64,000 nt of DNA. Origin: Streptococcus sp. oral taxon 058 str. F0407 (GTDB taxonomy: Bacteria; Bacillota; Bacilli; Lactobacillales; Streptococcaceae). The notes under the pieces are model-generated. The model was not told where the DNA came from. It did not search any database and saw only the letters and a program-made list of their open reading frames with translations. Location of the stretch: assembly GCF_000235485.1 (NCBI RefSeq), contig NZ_JH378887.1, forward strand, positions 255,215-319,214, read 5' to 3'. The position numbers and the translations under genes were made by a program. Positions within the stretch are counted from its first letter, which is position 1. Every line of letters starts with the position of its first letter. This document shows positions 34,517 to 43,408 of this stretch, piece by piece.

Positions 34517-36253
34517 ATGCTCTATATTTGGTCTTATTTGAAAAAATATCCCAAGTGGTTATTCTTGGATTTCTTTGGAGCGGTTTTCTTTGTTATCGTC
34601 AATCTTGGACTGCCAACTGTTCTGGCTCGGATGATTGATGAAGGTGTGAATAAAGGGAATGAACATCAATTGTATGTTTGGGCTGCTATCATGTTGGTGA
34701 TTATCCTATGTGGAACCTTGGGGCGTATAGTCTTAGCTTATGCTGCTAGTAAGCTGACGACCAATATGGTCAAGGATATGAGGGATGATCTCTATGCCAA
34801 ATTACAAGAGTATTCTCATCATGAATATGAAAAGATAGGAGTATCTTCACTGGTTACTCGTATCACCAGTGATGCCTTTGTTCTCATGCAGTTTGCAGAA
34901 CAGACCTTAAAACTGGGTGTCATTACTCCCATGATGATGTTGTCTAGTATTTTAATGATCTTTTTGACCAGCCCGTCATTGGCTTGGATAGTAGCTTTTG
35001 CAGTACCTTTCTTGGCTGTGGTGGTTATTTATGTGGATGTCAAGACTCGCCCTTTGTCAGAGAAACAGCAGGCTACCTTAGACAAGATCAATCAATACGC
35101 TAGAGAAAATCTGATGGGACTCCGTGTCATTCGTGCCTTTGCTCGTGAGGAGTTTCAAGAGGAACGCTTTGCAGGGCAAAATGCGGTTTATGCAGCTAAT
35201 TCCAATCGTCTGTTTAAATTAACTGGCTTGACAGAACCCTTGTTTGTTCAGATTATTATTGCCATGATTGTGGCTATTGTCTGGTTTGCTCTGGATCCTA
35301 TCAAACAAGGTTCTCTTCAAATTGGGGATCTGGTAGCCTTTATCGAATATAGTTTCCACGCCCTCTTGTCCTTCCTTTTCTTATCTAGTCTCTTCACCAT
35401 GTACCCTCGTACAGCTGTTTCGAGTGAACGCTTGAAAGAAGTCATGGATATGCCGATTTCTATTGATCCAAATGAAGGAGGCGTCAGAGAGACTGAAACT
35501 CACGGCTATTTGGAATTTGAAAATGTCACTTTTGCTTATCCTGGTGAGACGGAAAATCCTGTTTTGCACAACATTTCGTTCTGTGCTAAACCAGGTGAAA
35601 CCATTGCCTTTATCGGTTCGACCGGATCTGGCAAGTCTTCTCTTGTGCAATTGATTCCTCGTTTTTACGATGTTACCCTTGGGAAAATCAAAGTAGATGG
35701 TGTCGATGTGAGGGATTATCGACTTAAGTCTCTTCGTCAAAAGATTGGATTTATCCCACAGAAGGCTTTACTCTTTACAGGAACCATCGCTGAGAATATT
35801 CGCTATGGGAAAGAAGACGCTAGTTCTGCAGACTTAAATCAGGCGGCAGATGTGGCGCAAGCCAAAGATTTTATCGATAGTCGAGACGAAGGATTTGCGA
35901 CCCATCTAGCTGAAGGCGGAAGCAATCTTTCTGGAGGACAGAAGCAACGTCTATCAATTGCCCGAGCGGTTATAAAGAATCCTGATATCTATATTTTTGA
36001 CGATTCCTTCTCAGCCTTGGATTATCGTACGGATGCCATTTTACGCCGTCGTCTCAAGGAAGTCACACAAAATGCTACAGTTTTGATTGTCGCTCAACGT
36101 GTCGGAACCATCATGGATGCGGACCAGATTATCGTTCTTGATAAGGGAGAAATCGTGGGTCGTGGTCGACATGAGGAATTGATGGAAACCAATGACATCT
36201 ATCGTGAGATTGCTGAGTCGCAGTTGAAAAATGCATCTCTAACAGAGGAATAG
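34517..36253 (+). CDS. Heterodimeric ABC exporter, subunit with degenerate catalytic site
   Basis: A 578-residue type I exporter half: six membrane helices, then an ABC domain with Walker A GSTGSGKSS, signature LSGGQKQR and Walker B YIFDDSFSALD. The catalytic Glu after Walker B is Asp, and the D-loop and switch residue (AQRVGT with Gln) are also altered. This matches the degenerate half of LmrCD/TM287-288-like heterodimers, paired with the subunit encoded 8 bases downstream. AAAGGAGG at 34505 precedes ATG 34517; the ATG at 34502 would overlap that site. Substrates are usually drugs or peptides. Confidence 0.88.
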   Translation: MLYIWSYLKKYPKWLFLDFFGAVFFVIVNLGLPTVLARMIDEGVNKGNEHQLYVWAAIMLVIILCGTLGRIVLAYAASKLTTNMVKDMRDDLYAKLQEYSHHEYEKIGVSSLVTRITSDAFVLMQFAEQTLKLGVITPMMMLSSILMIFLTSPSLAWIVAFAVPFLAVVVIYVDVKTRPLSEKQQATLDKINQYARENLMGLRVIRAFAREEFQEERFAGQNAVYAANSNRLFKLTGLTEPLFVQIIIAMIVAIVWFALDPIKQGSLQIGDLVAFIEYSFHALLSFLFLSSLFTMYPRTAVSSERLKEVMDMPISIDPNEGGVRETETHGYLEFENVTFAYPGETENPVLHNISFCAKPGETIAFIGSTGSGKSSLVQLIPRFYDVTLGKIKVDGVDVRDYRLKSLRQKIGFIPQKALLFTGTIAENIRYGKEDASSADLNQAADVAQAKDFIDSRDEGFATHLAEGGSNLSGGQKQRLSIARAVIKNPDIYIFDDSFSALDYRTDAILRRRLKEVTQNATVLIVAQRVGTIMDADQIIVLDKGEIVGRGRHEELMETNDIYREIAESQLKNASLTEE

Positions 36254-36261
36254 GAGGAAAT

Positions 36262-38043
36262 ATGAAAACACAATCTAGTTTGGCTCGTTTGTGGAGCTAT
36301 TTGAAAGCCTACCGTTTTTCTGTCTTCTTTGCAGCCTTTCTAAAAGTTTTAAGCGTAGTCATGAGTGTCTTGGAGCCTTTTGTATTGGGATTAGCCATTA
36401 CGGAGTTGACAAAGAATCTCTTAGATATGGCTAATGGTCTTGCAGGCGCTCGTATCAATACTGGCTACATTGGAACTGTTTTAATCATTTACCTCTTTAG
36501 AGGTCTCTTGTATGAACTTGGGTCTTATTATTCCAACTATTTCATGACTAATGCGGTCCAGTCCATGACTCAGGATCTGCGAAATGAAATGACTGAAAAA
36601 ATCAATCGTATCCCTGTATCCTTCTTTGACAAACACCAGTTTGGTGATTTATTGGGGCGCTTTACCAGTGATGTTGAGACAGTGTCAAACGCTCTTCAGC
36701 AGTCTTTCCTCCAAATTGTCAATGCCGTTCTGACGATTGTTCTCGTCATGGGAATGGTTTTATACTTGAACTTCCAACTGGCTATAGTGGTGATTCTATC
36801 CATTCCAGTGACCTATTTTGGTGCCAGAAGCATCCTGAAACGTTCTCAGCCTTATTTTAAAGAGCAGGCGGCTATTTTAGGACGGATGAATGGTTATGTG
36901 CAGGAAAATCTCACAGGTTTTAATGTCTTGAAGCTCTATGGTCGTGAGGAAACTTCTCATAAAGAATTTTCTAAGATTACAGACGATCTCCAACGTGTTG
37001 GTTTTAAAGCCAGCTTTATCTCTGGACTCATGATGCCAGCCCTTCATGCTGTATCGGACTTGACCTATCTGATTGTTGCAGTTCTTGGTGGTTTGCAAGT
37101 GATTGCGGGGCGTTTGACAGTGGGGAATATGCAGGCCTTTGTTCAGTACGTTTGGCAGGTCAGCCAGCCGATCCAAAACATCACACAACTTGCGGGTCAA
37201 ATGCAAAGTGCCAAGTCTTCGTTAGACCGTATCTTCGACATCTTAGATGAGACAGAGGAATTCAAGGGAGAAGAACTCGAAATCCTTGAACCCTTAACAG
37301 GTCAGGTGACCTTCCAACATGTTGACTTCCAGTATGTTGAAAACAAGCCATTGATTCGAGACTTTAATCTGGAAGTTCAACCGGGAGAGATGGTGGCGAT
37401 TGTTGGTCCTACTGGAGCTGGTAAGACGACCTTGATCAATCTGCTTATGCGCTTTTACGATGTCACAGCAGGCGCAATCTTGGTTGACGGGCAGGATATT
37501 CGCCAGTTGTCACGTCAAGACTACCGCCGTCAGTTTGGGATGGTCTTGCAGGATGCTTGGCTTTATGAAGGTACGATCAAAGAAAACCTACGTTTTGGAA
37601 ATCTTGACGCCAGTGACGAGGAAATAATAGAAGCTGCCAAAGCAGCAAATGTAGACCACTTTATCCGAACTCTTCCTGGCGGTTACAACATGGAGATGAA
37701 CCAAGAGTCAAGTAATATTTCCCTTGGGCAAAAACAACTCTTGACCATCGCGCGTGCTCTCCTGGCCAATCCTAAAATTCTTATTCTGGATGAAGCGACT
37801 TCCTCTGTTGATACCCGTTTGGAACTCTTGATTCAAAAAGCTATGAAACGCCTGATGAAAGGAAGAACCAGCTTTGTCATCGCTCACCGTCTCTCTACCA
37901 TTCAAGAAGCAGATAAGATTCTCGTTCTTAAGGATGGTCAGATTATTGAGCAAGGAAATCATGAAAGCTTGCTCCAAGCAAAAGGCTTTTATTATGACTT
38001 GTACCAAAGCCAGTTTTCAAGTAAGTCTGGGCAATCAAGCTAA
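36262..38043 (+). CDS. Heterodimeric ABC exporter, subunit with canonical Walker B
   Basis: A 593-residue partner exporter: six membrane helices and an ABC domain with Walker A GPTGAGKTT, Walker B ILILDEATSSVD (catalytic Glu present) and IAHRLST switch His. Its signature is altered to ISLGQKQL instead of LSGGQ. Combined with the Asp-bearing first subunit this leaves one full and one degenerate ATP site, as in EfrCD and LmrCD. GGAGGAAAT precedes the ATG. Substrate not predictable; multidrug export is common in this group. Confidence 0.88.
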   Translation: MKTQSSLARLWSYLKAYRFSVFFAAFLKVLSVVMSVLEPFVLGLAITELTKNLLDMANGLAGARINTGYIGTVLIIYLFRGLLYELGSYYSNYFMTNAVQSMTQDLRNEMTEKINRIPVSFFDKHQFGDLLGRFTSDVETVSNALQQSFLQIVNAVLTIVLVMGMVLYLNFQLAIVVILSIPVTYFGARSILKRSQPYFKEQAAILGRMNGYVQENLTGFNVLKLYGREETSHKEFSKITDDLQRVGFKASFISGLMMPALHAVSDLTYLIVAVLGGLQVIAGRLTVGNMQAFVQYVWQVSQPIQNITQLAGQMQSAKSSLDRIFDILDETEEFKGEELEILEPLTGQVTFQHVDFQYVENKPLIRDFNLEVQPGEMVAIVGPTGAGKTTLINLLMRFYDVTAGAILVDGQDIRQLSRQDYRRQFGMVLQDAWLYEGTIKENLRFGNLDASDEEIIEAAKAANVDHFIRTLPGGYNMEMNQESSNISLGQKQLLTIARALLANPKILILDEATSSVDTRLELLIQKAMKRLMKGRTSFVIAHRLSTIQEADKILVLKDGQIIEQGNHESLLQAKGFYYDLYQSQFSSKSGQSS

Positions 38044-38110
38044 TCAAAACGGTCTAGACTATTCTTAAATTATCAGTCTATTGCAACTTTTCTCAGATAG
38101 TACACTTTCC

Positions 38111-38169
38111 TTGCTATCATTTTCTGGTAGTAGTATACTTATACTATAACCACTAATAAGAAGGTTATA
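38111..38169 (+). promoter_or_regulatory. dpr promoter with downstream inverted repeat
   Basis: TTGCTA (38111-38116), 17 bases and TATACT (38134-38139) form the promoter. Just after the expected start, TATAACC (38145-38151) and GGTTATA (38163-38169) make a perfect inverted repeat with an 11-base spacer, well placed as a repressor site. It does not match the PerR box TTATAATNATTATAA closely. Confidence 0.6.
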
Positions 38170-38192
38170 AAAAATAAAAAGAGGTAAGAAAT

Positions 38193-38711
38193 ATGGTTGA
38201 ATTGAAAAAAGAAGCAGTAAAAGACGTAACAACATTATCTAAAACAGCGCCAGTAGCATTGGCTAAAACAAAGGAAGTATTGAACCAAGCAGTGGCGGAC
38301 TTGTATGTGGCTCACATTGCCCTTCACCAAGTTCATTGGTATATGCGTGGCCGTGGCTTCCTGGTATGGCATCCAAAAATGGATGAATACATGGACAGTC
38401 TTGATGGCTATCTTGATGAAATCAGTGAACGTTTGATTACTCTTGGTGGAAAACCTTACTCAACTTTGACAGAGTTCCTTCAACACAGTGAAATCGAAGA
38501 AGAAGAAGGAGAATTCCGTAACGTTGAAGAAAGCTTGGAACGTGTTCTAGCTATTTATCGCTACCTCATCACTCTTTTCCAAAAAGCTTTGGATGTAACT
38601 GATGAAGAAGGCGATGATGTTACAAACGATATCTTTGTTGGGGCTAAGGCTGAACTTGAGAAAACAGTTTGGATGCTTACAGCAGAACTTGGACAAGCTC
38701 CTGGTTTGTAA
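38193..38711 (+). CDS. dpr: Dps-like peroxide-resistance ferritin Dpr
   Basis: A 172-residue Dps-family protein that stores iron and removes peroxide-driven toxicity, assembling as a 12-mer. All ferroxidase ligands are present at family spacing: His48 (HQVHWYMRG), His60, Asp64, Asp75 and Glu79. In catalase-negative streptococci it is a main defence against self-made H2O2. The first about 30 residues form an extension seen in streptococcal Dpr. AAGAGGT lies about 9 bases before the ATG. Confidence 0.95.
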   Translation: MVELKKEAVKDVTTLSKTAPVALAKTKEVLNQAVADLYVAHIALHQVHWYMRGRGFLVWHPKMDEYMDSLDGYLDEISERLITLGGKPYSTLTEFLQHSEIEEEEGEFRNVEESLERVLAIYRYLITLFQKALDVTDEEGDDVTNDIFVGAKAELEKTVWMLTAELGQAPGL

Positions 38712-38776
38712 GATATAGTTGCTACCCCTTTTATCATGAGGTGCTTGATAAGTGCCCATGACCAATCATCTTTTAG

Positions 38777-38814
38777 AAGTCATGTAACTGTAAAAAGGTG
38801 CATGACTTTTTTTG
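38777..38814 (+). terminator. Terminator after dpr
   Basis: AAGTCATG and CATGACTT form an 8-base perfect stem around a 16-base loop, followed by a run of T to 38813. Confidence 0.85.
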
Positions 38815-38834
38815 TCTGCTGGACTTAGGACACA

Positions 38835-38863
38835 TTGTCAAAAGTAGGATTTTACGGTATAAT
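38835..38863 (+). promoter_or_regulatory. Promoter of yjdM gene
   Basis: TTGTCA (38835-38840), 17 bases, TATAAT (38858-38863). Confidence 0.8.
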
Positions 38864-38921
38864 AGTTGCTGTTCAATAATATATGAATTTCAAAGAATAA
38901 TTGATATTTTAAGGAGGACTT

Positions 38922-39260
38922 ATGAACAACTTACCAAATTGCCCAAAATGCAATTCAGAATACGTCTACGAAGACGGAAGTCTCTTGGTCTGCCCAGAGT
39001 GTGCCTATGAGTGGAACCCTGCAGAAGTTGCAGAAGTAGAAGAAGGTGTTGTTGCTATCGATGCCAACGGAAATAAATTGGTTGACGGTGATACTGTAAC
39101 CTTGCTTAAGGACTTGAAAGTAAAAGGTGCACCTAAGGATTTGAAACAAGGAACTCGTGTTAAAAATATCCGTATCGTAGAAGGTGACCACAACATTGAC
39201 TGTAAAATTGATGGTTTTGGAGCTATGAAACTCAAATCAGAATTTGTTAAGAAAATCTAG
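38922..39260 (+). CDS. yjdM: YjdM/PhnA-family zinc-ribbon protein
   Basis: A 112-residue protein with an N-terminal zinc ribbon, [25 protein letters not shown] (two CxxC pairs, residues 6-9 and 23-26), and a C-terminal SH3-like PhnA domain ([23 protein letters not shown]). It was once called an alkylphosphonate uptake protein, but its role is unknown. AAGGAGG precedes the ATG. A membrane protein gene starts 2 bases after its stop. Confidence 0.88.
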   Translation: MNNLPNCPKCNSEYVYEDGSLLVCPECAYEWNPAEVAEVEEGVVAIDANGNKLVDGDTVTLLKDLKVKGAPKDLKQGTRVKNIRIVEGDHNIDCKIDGFGAMKLKSEFVKKI

Positions 39261-39262
39261 CC

Positions 39263-39886
39263 ATGAAATTGAATTACAAATTTATCTTTTATAGTCGTGT
39301 GCTCTTGTTCTTAGCGGCATTTACAGGAGTTTATTTAGAGATTACCAAGCACGGTGGCTTTGGAATGCTCCTTTACTACACAGTATTGTCCAATCTTTTG
39401 GTAACGATTTTCACTGGCTATCTACTCCGTGTGATGAGCCGTTCAGGTGAAAATTGGCAAAGTCCAACCCTACTTCGTCTCAAAGGTGGCGTTACCATGA
39501 GTATCATGATTACTTGTGTGATTTATCATTTTATGCTTGCTCCGATTGCGACAGACTTTTACCGTGTGGAGAATTTCCTTTGTCACTATATCGTTCCACT
39601 CTGGTTTTTAGCCGATACCCTCTTCTTTGACAAACAGGGTCAATACAAGATCTGGGATCCAGTCTTGTGGACCATCTTGCCCTTGGTTTATATGATTTTT
39701 GCCTTGTTTAACGGCCTGGTCTTAAAACTCAATATTCCGAATTCCAAGGACAATCCCTTCCCTTATTTCTTTTTAAATGTGAACAAGGGTTGGGACGTGG
39801 TCATAAAATGGTGTTTGATCATTTTTGCAGCTTATATGGTTGCGGGCTTTATCTTTTACTTGATCAAGCAAATCAAGCGAAAATAG
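39263..39886 (+). CDS. Pr6Pr-family six-helix membrane protein
   Basis: A 207-residue membrane protein with about six hydrophobic helices and the start LNYKFIFYSRVLLFLAAFTG, matching the Pr6Pr (FAR-17a/AIG1-like) family. Its conserved motifs include a mid-membrane H (IYHFMLAPIAT) and WFLADTLFFD. Members in yeast and Firmicutes have no firm function. It is co-transcribed with yjdM, starting 2 bases after that stop. Confidence 0.75.
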   Translation: MKLNYKFIFYSRVLLFLAAFTGVYLEITKHGGFGMLLYYTVLSNLLVTIFTGYLLRVMSRSGENWQSPTLLRLKGGVTMSIMITCVIYHFMLAPIATDFYRVENFLCHYIVPLWFLADTLFFDKQGQYKIWDPVLWTILPLVYMIFALFNGLVLKLNIPNSKDNPFPYFFLNVNKGWDVVIKWCLIIFAAYMVAGFIFYLIKQIKRK

Positions 39887-39998
39887 TCTTCCTATTAGGA
39901 AAGTTAGGACGGAGTCTCTAGTTCAATCGGGCTCCTTCTTTTCTTGCCATCTTCCTTTTAAAAAGGTCAACAGTGAGAAAAATATAGAAAGAAAATTC

Positions 39999-41150
39999 AT
40001 GAAACAATATTTAGAACGGGCTAGTATCTTGGCCCTCTCCCTCGTTTTGATTACCTCCTTTTCCATATCAAGTGCTCTGCCAGCTATGTTTGACTACTAT
40101 CAAGGCTATCCCAAAGAACAAATTGAGCTTCTGGTCAGTCTTCCTTCTTTTGGAATTATGATCATGCTGGTCTTAAATGGTGTTTTGGAGCGTTTGTTTC
40201 CTGAGCGTCTTCAGATTAGTCTAGGGCTCCTCATCCTCTCTATCGGGGGAACAGCCCCTTTCTGGTATCAGGATTACAACTTTGTCTTTGCGATGCGGAT
40301 TTTATTTGGCTTGGGTGTTGGGATGATCAATGCCAAGGCCATTTCCATCATTAGCGAACGCTATCATGGAAAGACACGGATTCAGATGTTGGGCCTCCGC
40401 GGATCAGCAGAAGTTGTCGGGGCGTCGATTTTGACTCTAGTGGTAGGTCAACTCTTATCCTTGGGATGGACAGTGACCTTCTTGACCTACAGTGCGGGAT
40501 TCTTAGTGTTGATTCTTTATCTGCTCTTTGTTCCTTATGGGAAAGAAAAGAAAGAAACAAGGAAAAAAGAGACCGAAACGACTCGTTTGACAGGACAGAT
40601 GAAAGGCTTAATTTTTCTATTGGCTATCGAAGCAGCAGTTGTTGTCTGTACCAATACAGCTATCACCATTCGTATTCCTAGTCTGATGGTGGAAAGAGGT
40701 CTAGGGGATGCCCAGTTATCGAGCTTGGTTTTAAGTATCATGCAGTTGATTGGGATTGTGGCAGGTGTGAGTTTTTCTTTCTTTATCTCTCTGTTTAAAG
40801 AAAGGTTGCTCCTTTGGTCAGGTATCACCTTTGGATTGGGGCAGATTGTGATTGCCTTGTCTCCGTCATTGGGTGTGATGGTAGTTGGAAGTATTGTGGC
40901 AGGTTTTTCCTACAGTGTGGCCTTGACCACTGTCTTTCAGCTTCTTTCTGAAAGAATCCCAGCCAAGCTCCTTAATCAGGCAACATCTTTTGCAGTGCTA
41001 GGATGTAGCTTTGGAGCCTTCACGACACCTTTCATTCTTGGAGCGATTGGCTTGGTAGCTCAAAACGGTATGTTGGTCTTCACCATTCTAGGCTGCTGGT
41101 TGATTGTCACTTCTATCTTTGTTATGTACGCACTTCAAAAGAGAGCTTAG
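39999..41150 (+). CDS. MFS transporter (CynX/NimT-like)
   Basis: A 383-residue major-facilitator protein with twelve predicted helices and a charged central loop near residue 190 (GKEKKETRKKETETTRL). The start MKQYLERASILALSLVLITS and the loop FGLGVGMINAKAISIISERY are like the CynX/NimT group of anion or drug permeases. No regulator is linked. AGAAAG lies before the ATG. Substrate unknown. Confidence 0.78.
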   Translation: MKQYLERASILALSLVLITSFSISSALPAMFDYYQGYPKEQIELLVSLPSFGIMIMLVLNGVLERLFPERLQISLGLLILSIGGTAPFWYQDYNFVFAMRILFGLGVGMINAKAISIISERYHGKTRIQMLGLRGSAEVVGASILTLVVGQLLSLGWTVTFLTYSAGFLVLILYLLFVPYGKEKKETRKKETETTRLTGQMKGLIFLLAIEAAVVVCTNTAITIRIPSLMVERGLGDAQLSSLVLSIMQLIGIVAGVSFSFFISLFKERLLLWSGITFGLGQIVIALSPSLGVMVVGSIVAGFSYSVALTTVFQLLSERIPAKLLNQATSFAVLGCSFGAFTTPFILGAIGLVAQNGMLVFTILGCWLIVTSIFVMYALQKRA

Positions 41151-41213
41151 GAATGGTTTCCTAAGTTTTTCTTTCTGGGAATTTTGTACCCAGACAATTA
41201 ATGGTTTTTAAAC

Positions 41214-41242
41214 TTGTTTACACTTTTATTTCTTGATAAAAT
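41214..41242 (+). promoter_or_regulatory. truA promoter abutting the start codon
   Basis: TTGTTT (41214-41219), 17 bases, TGATAAAAT with TAAAAT at 41237-41242. The ATG of truA at 41250 is seven bases on, at the expected transcription start. Confidence 0.7.
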
Positions 41243-41249
41243 AGAAGTT

Positions 41250-41999
41250 ATGACAAGATATAAAGCAATTATTTCCTATGACGGCTATGCCTTTGCTGGT
41301 TTTCAGCGCCAGCCTCATGCGCGGAGCGTTCAAGAGGAAATCGAAAAAACGTTAACCAGATTAAATAAGGGGCAAGCCGTCACTATTCACGGTGCTGGTA
41401 GGACGGATAGTGGGGTTCATGCTCTTGGTCAGGTCATTCATTTTGATCTGCCCTATCAGATGGATGAGGAAAAACTCCGTTTTGCTCTGGATACCCAGTC
41501 TCCTGAAGATATCGATGTGATTTCAATTGAGCTTGTGGCGGATGATTTTCATTGCCGTTATGCAAAACATAGCAAGACCTATGAGTTTATCGTGGATAGA
41601 GAGCGCCCCAAAAATCCGATGCGCCGTCACTATGCTACTCACTTTCCCTATCCGCTTGATGTGGAGCGGATGCAGATGGCAATCAAAAAGCTAGAGGGAA
41701 CCCATGATTTCACCGGTTTTACAGCATCTGGAACCAGTGTAGAGGACAAGGTTCGGACCATTACAGAAGCGAGTTTAACAGTCGATGAGACAGGCCAGTT
41801 TTTGACCTTTACCTTTTCAGGAAATGGTTTCTTGTATAAGCAGATTCGCAATATGGTGGGGACGCTGCTCAAAATCGGAAATAATCGTATGCCAGTTGAG
41901 CAGATTGACCTGATCTTGGAGAAGAAGGACAGGCAACTTGCGGGTCCCACTGCGGCACCAAATGGCTTGTATTTAAAGGAGATTCGTTATGAAGAATAA
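41250..41999 (+). CDS. truA: tRNA pseudouridine synthase A
   Basis: A 249-residue TruA, making pseudouridine at tRNA positions 38-40. The catalytic Asp lies in [16 protein letters not shown], and the second motif is [20 protein letters not shown] start at ATG 41250 ([12 protein letters not shown]); there is no Shine-Dalgarno sequence, and the -10 box ends 7 bases before the ATG, so a leaderless start is likely. The vitamin-kinase gene start overlaps its end by 11 bases. Confidence 0.95.
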   Translation: MTRYKAIISYDGYAFAGFQRQPHARSVQEEIEKTLTRLNKGQAVTIHGAGRTDSGVHALGQVIHFDLPYQMDEEKLRFALDTQSPEDIDVISIELVADDFHCRYAKHSKTYEFIVDRERPKNPMRRHYATHFPYPLDVERMQMAIKKLEGTHDFTGFTASGTSVEDKVRTITEASLTVDETGQFLTFTFSGNGFLYKQIRNMVGTLLKIGNNRMPVEQIDLILEKKDRQLAGPTAAPNGLYLKEIRYEE

Positions 42000-42762
42000 T
42001 CGTATTTTGGCACTTTCTGGAAATGATATTTTTAGTGGTGGTGGTTTGTCAGCCGATCTTGCTACCTATACCTTGAACGGCTTGCATGGCTTTGTAGCAG
42101 TGACTTGTTTGACAGCCTTGACAGAAAAGGGCTTTGAAGTCTTTCCAACTGACGACGTTATTTTTCAACATGAGTTGAATAGCTTGCGTGATGTCGAGTT
42201 TGCGGGGATTAAGATTGGCCTTCTCCCTACTGTCAGTGTAGCTGAGAAAGCATTGGACTTTATTAAGCAACGCCCTGGAGTGCCTGTGGTACTGGACCCC
42301 GTCTTGGTTTGCAAGGAAACGCACGATGTGGCAGTCAGCCAACTCTGTCAAGAGTTGATTCGCTTTTTCCCTCATGTCAGTGTGATTACGCCAAATCTTC
42401 CTGAAGCAGAATTGTTAGCGGGCCAAGAGATCAAAACCTTGGAAGAGATGAAAGCTGCAGCGCAGAAATTGCATGATTTAGGAGCGCCAGCAGTCATTAT
42501 CAAGGGAGGCAATCGCCTTAGTCAGGACAAGGCTGCAGATATCTTTTATGATGGACAAACCTTTACAGTTCTAGAAAATCCTGTTATCCAAGGCCAAAAT
42601 GCTGGCGCAGGTTGTACCTTTGCCTCAAGCATTGCCAGTCACTTGGTTAAAGGTGATGAACTTTTACCAGCAGTAGAAAGTTCTAAAGCTTTCGTTTACC
42701 GTGCTATTGCACAAGCAGATCAATATGGAGTAAGACAATATGAAGCAAACCAAAACAACTAA
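41989..42762 (+). CDS. Pyridoxal/hydroxymethylpyrimidine kinase (PdxK/ThiD type)
   Basis: A 257-residue ribokinase-fold kinase: N-terminal [33 protein letters not shown], and the C-terminal anion hole with catalytic Asp replaced in the motif [15 protein letters not shown]. In this motif the usual GAGDTF reads GAGCTF, where Cys can serve in B6 kinases of the ThiD-like type. It overlaps truA and the S-component gene (ATG 42740 inside its end), so it acts with that vitamin transporter. Pyridoxal kinase fits the Cys better than HMP kinase, but this is inferred. Confidence 0.8.
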   Translation: MKNNRILALSGNDIFSGGGLSADLATYTLNGLHGFVAVTCLTALTEKGFEVFPTDDVIFQHELNSLRDVEFAGIKIGLLPTVSVAEKALDFIKQRPGVPVVLDPVLVCKETHDVAVSQLCQELIRFFPHVSVITPNLPEAELLAGQEIKTLEEMKAAAQKLHDLGAPAVIIKGGNRLSQDKAADIFYDGQTFTVLENPVIQGQNAGAGCTFASSIASHLVKGDELLPAVESSKAFVYRAIAQADQYGVRQYEANQNN

Positions 42763-43201
42763 AATCGCCCTTGTATCCCTCTTAACCGCCCTTTCTGTGG
42801 TTCTAGGTTATTTCTTAAAAATTCCAACACCAACAGGTATTCTAACTCTCTTAGATGCGGGTATCTTCTTTGCAGCCTTCTACTTTGGCAGTAAAGAAGG
42901 GGCTGTCGTTGGAGGACTAGCAGGTTTCTTGATTGACCTCTTATCAGGCTATCCACAGTGGATGTTCTTTAGCTTGATCAACCATGGCTTGCAGGGATTT
43001 TTCGCAGGATTTAAAGGAAAATGGCAATGGCTAGGCCTTATCTTAGCTACTATTGCGATGATAGGAGGCTACGCCTTGGGTTCAACTTTGATGAATGGAT
43101 GGGCAGCAGCCCTACCAGAAATCCTACCAAACTTCCTGCAAAATATCGTGGGAATGGTTGTAGGGTTTGTGCTTAGTCAAAGTATTAAGAAAATTAAGTA
43201 A
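42740..43201 (+). CDS. ECF transporter S-component, vitamin B6 or thiamin precursor type
   Basis: A 153-residue membrane protein with about five to six helices, ECF S-component fold: LTALSVVLGYFLKIPTPTGILTLLDAGIFFAAFYFG, split as N-terminal helices, and FLIDLLSGYPQWMFFSLINHGLQG. Such subunits bind a vitamin and use a shared ECF module encoded elsewhere. Linkage and overlap with the pyridoxal/HMP kinase gene point to pyridoxine-like or HMP uptake. A GGAG site lies within the kinase gene. A strong hairpin follows. Confidence 0.8.
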   Translation: MKQTKTTKIALVSLLTALSVVLGYFLKIPTPTGILTLLDAGIFFAAFYFGSKEGAVVGGLAGFLIDLLSGYPQWMFFSLINHGLQGFFAGFKGKWQWLGLILATIAMIGGYALGSTLMNGWAAALPEILPNFLQNIVGMVVGFVLSQSIKKIK

Positions 43202-43230
43202 AGCGGCTGGAGAAAAGTTCTAAAAATCAG

Positions 43231-43278
43231 AAAACGCATAATATCAAGTGTTGAAAAACCTTGATACTATGCGTTTTA
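43231..43278. terminator. Strong terminator after the S-component gene
   Basis: AAAACGCATAATATCAAG (43231-43248) pairs with CTTGATACTATGCGTTTT, one mismatch, around an 11-base loop. A and T runs on the two sides suit both directions; pepQ converges from the right. Confidence 0.88.
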
Positions 43279-43293
43279 TTGTGGGAAGATTTT

Positions 43294-43398
43294 ATACTCT
43301 TCGAAAATCAAATTCAAACCGCGTCAACGTCGCCTTGCCGTACTCAAGTACAGCCTGCGGCTAGTTTCCTAGTTTGTTCTTTGATTTTCATTGAGTAT
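43294..43398. repeat. BOX element (boxA-boxC, no boxB)
   Basis: Starts ATACTCTTCGAAAATC and ends TTGATTTTCATTGAGTAT, with CCTGCGGCTAG in between. These are the boxA start and boxC of the pneumococcal BOX repeat. The terminal ATACTC and GAGTAT are inverted. It is about 105 bases with no boxB copy. It lies between the convergent S-component and pepQ genes. Confidence 0.9.
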
Positions 43399-43408
43399 TA
43401 GATGAATA

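Noticed and set aside
34402-34638. Open frame starting in the gap before the first exporter gene
   Set aside because: It runs into the exporter gene in another frame, has no ribosome site and reads as low-complexity, so it is a chance frame.
41175-41193. CTGGG/CCCAG hairpin between the MFS gene and truA
   Set aside because: Only five bases of stem and no T run follow, so it is too weak to call a terminator.
43231-43278. Large hairpin as a BOX or mobile element part
   Set aside because: It ends before the BOX start and fits a plain terminator for the S-component gene.
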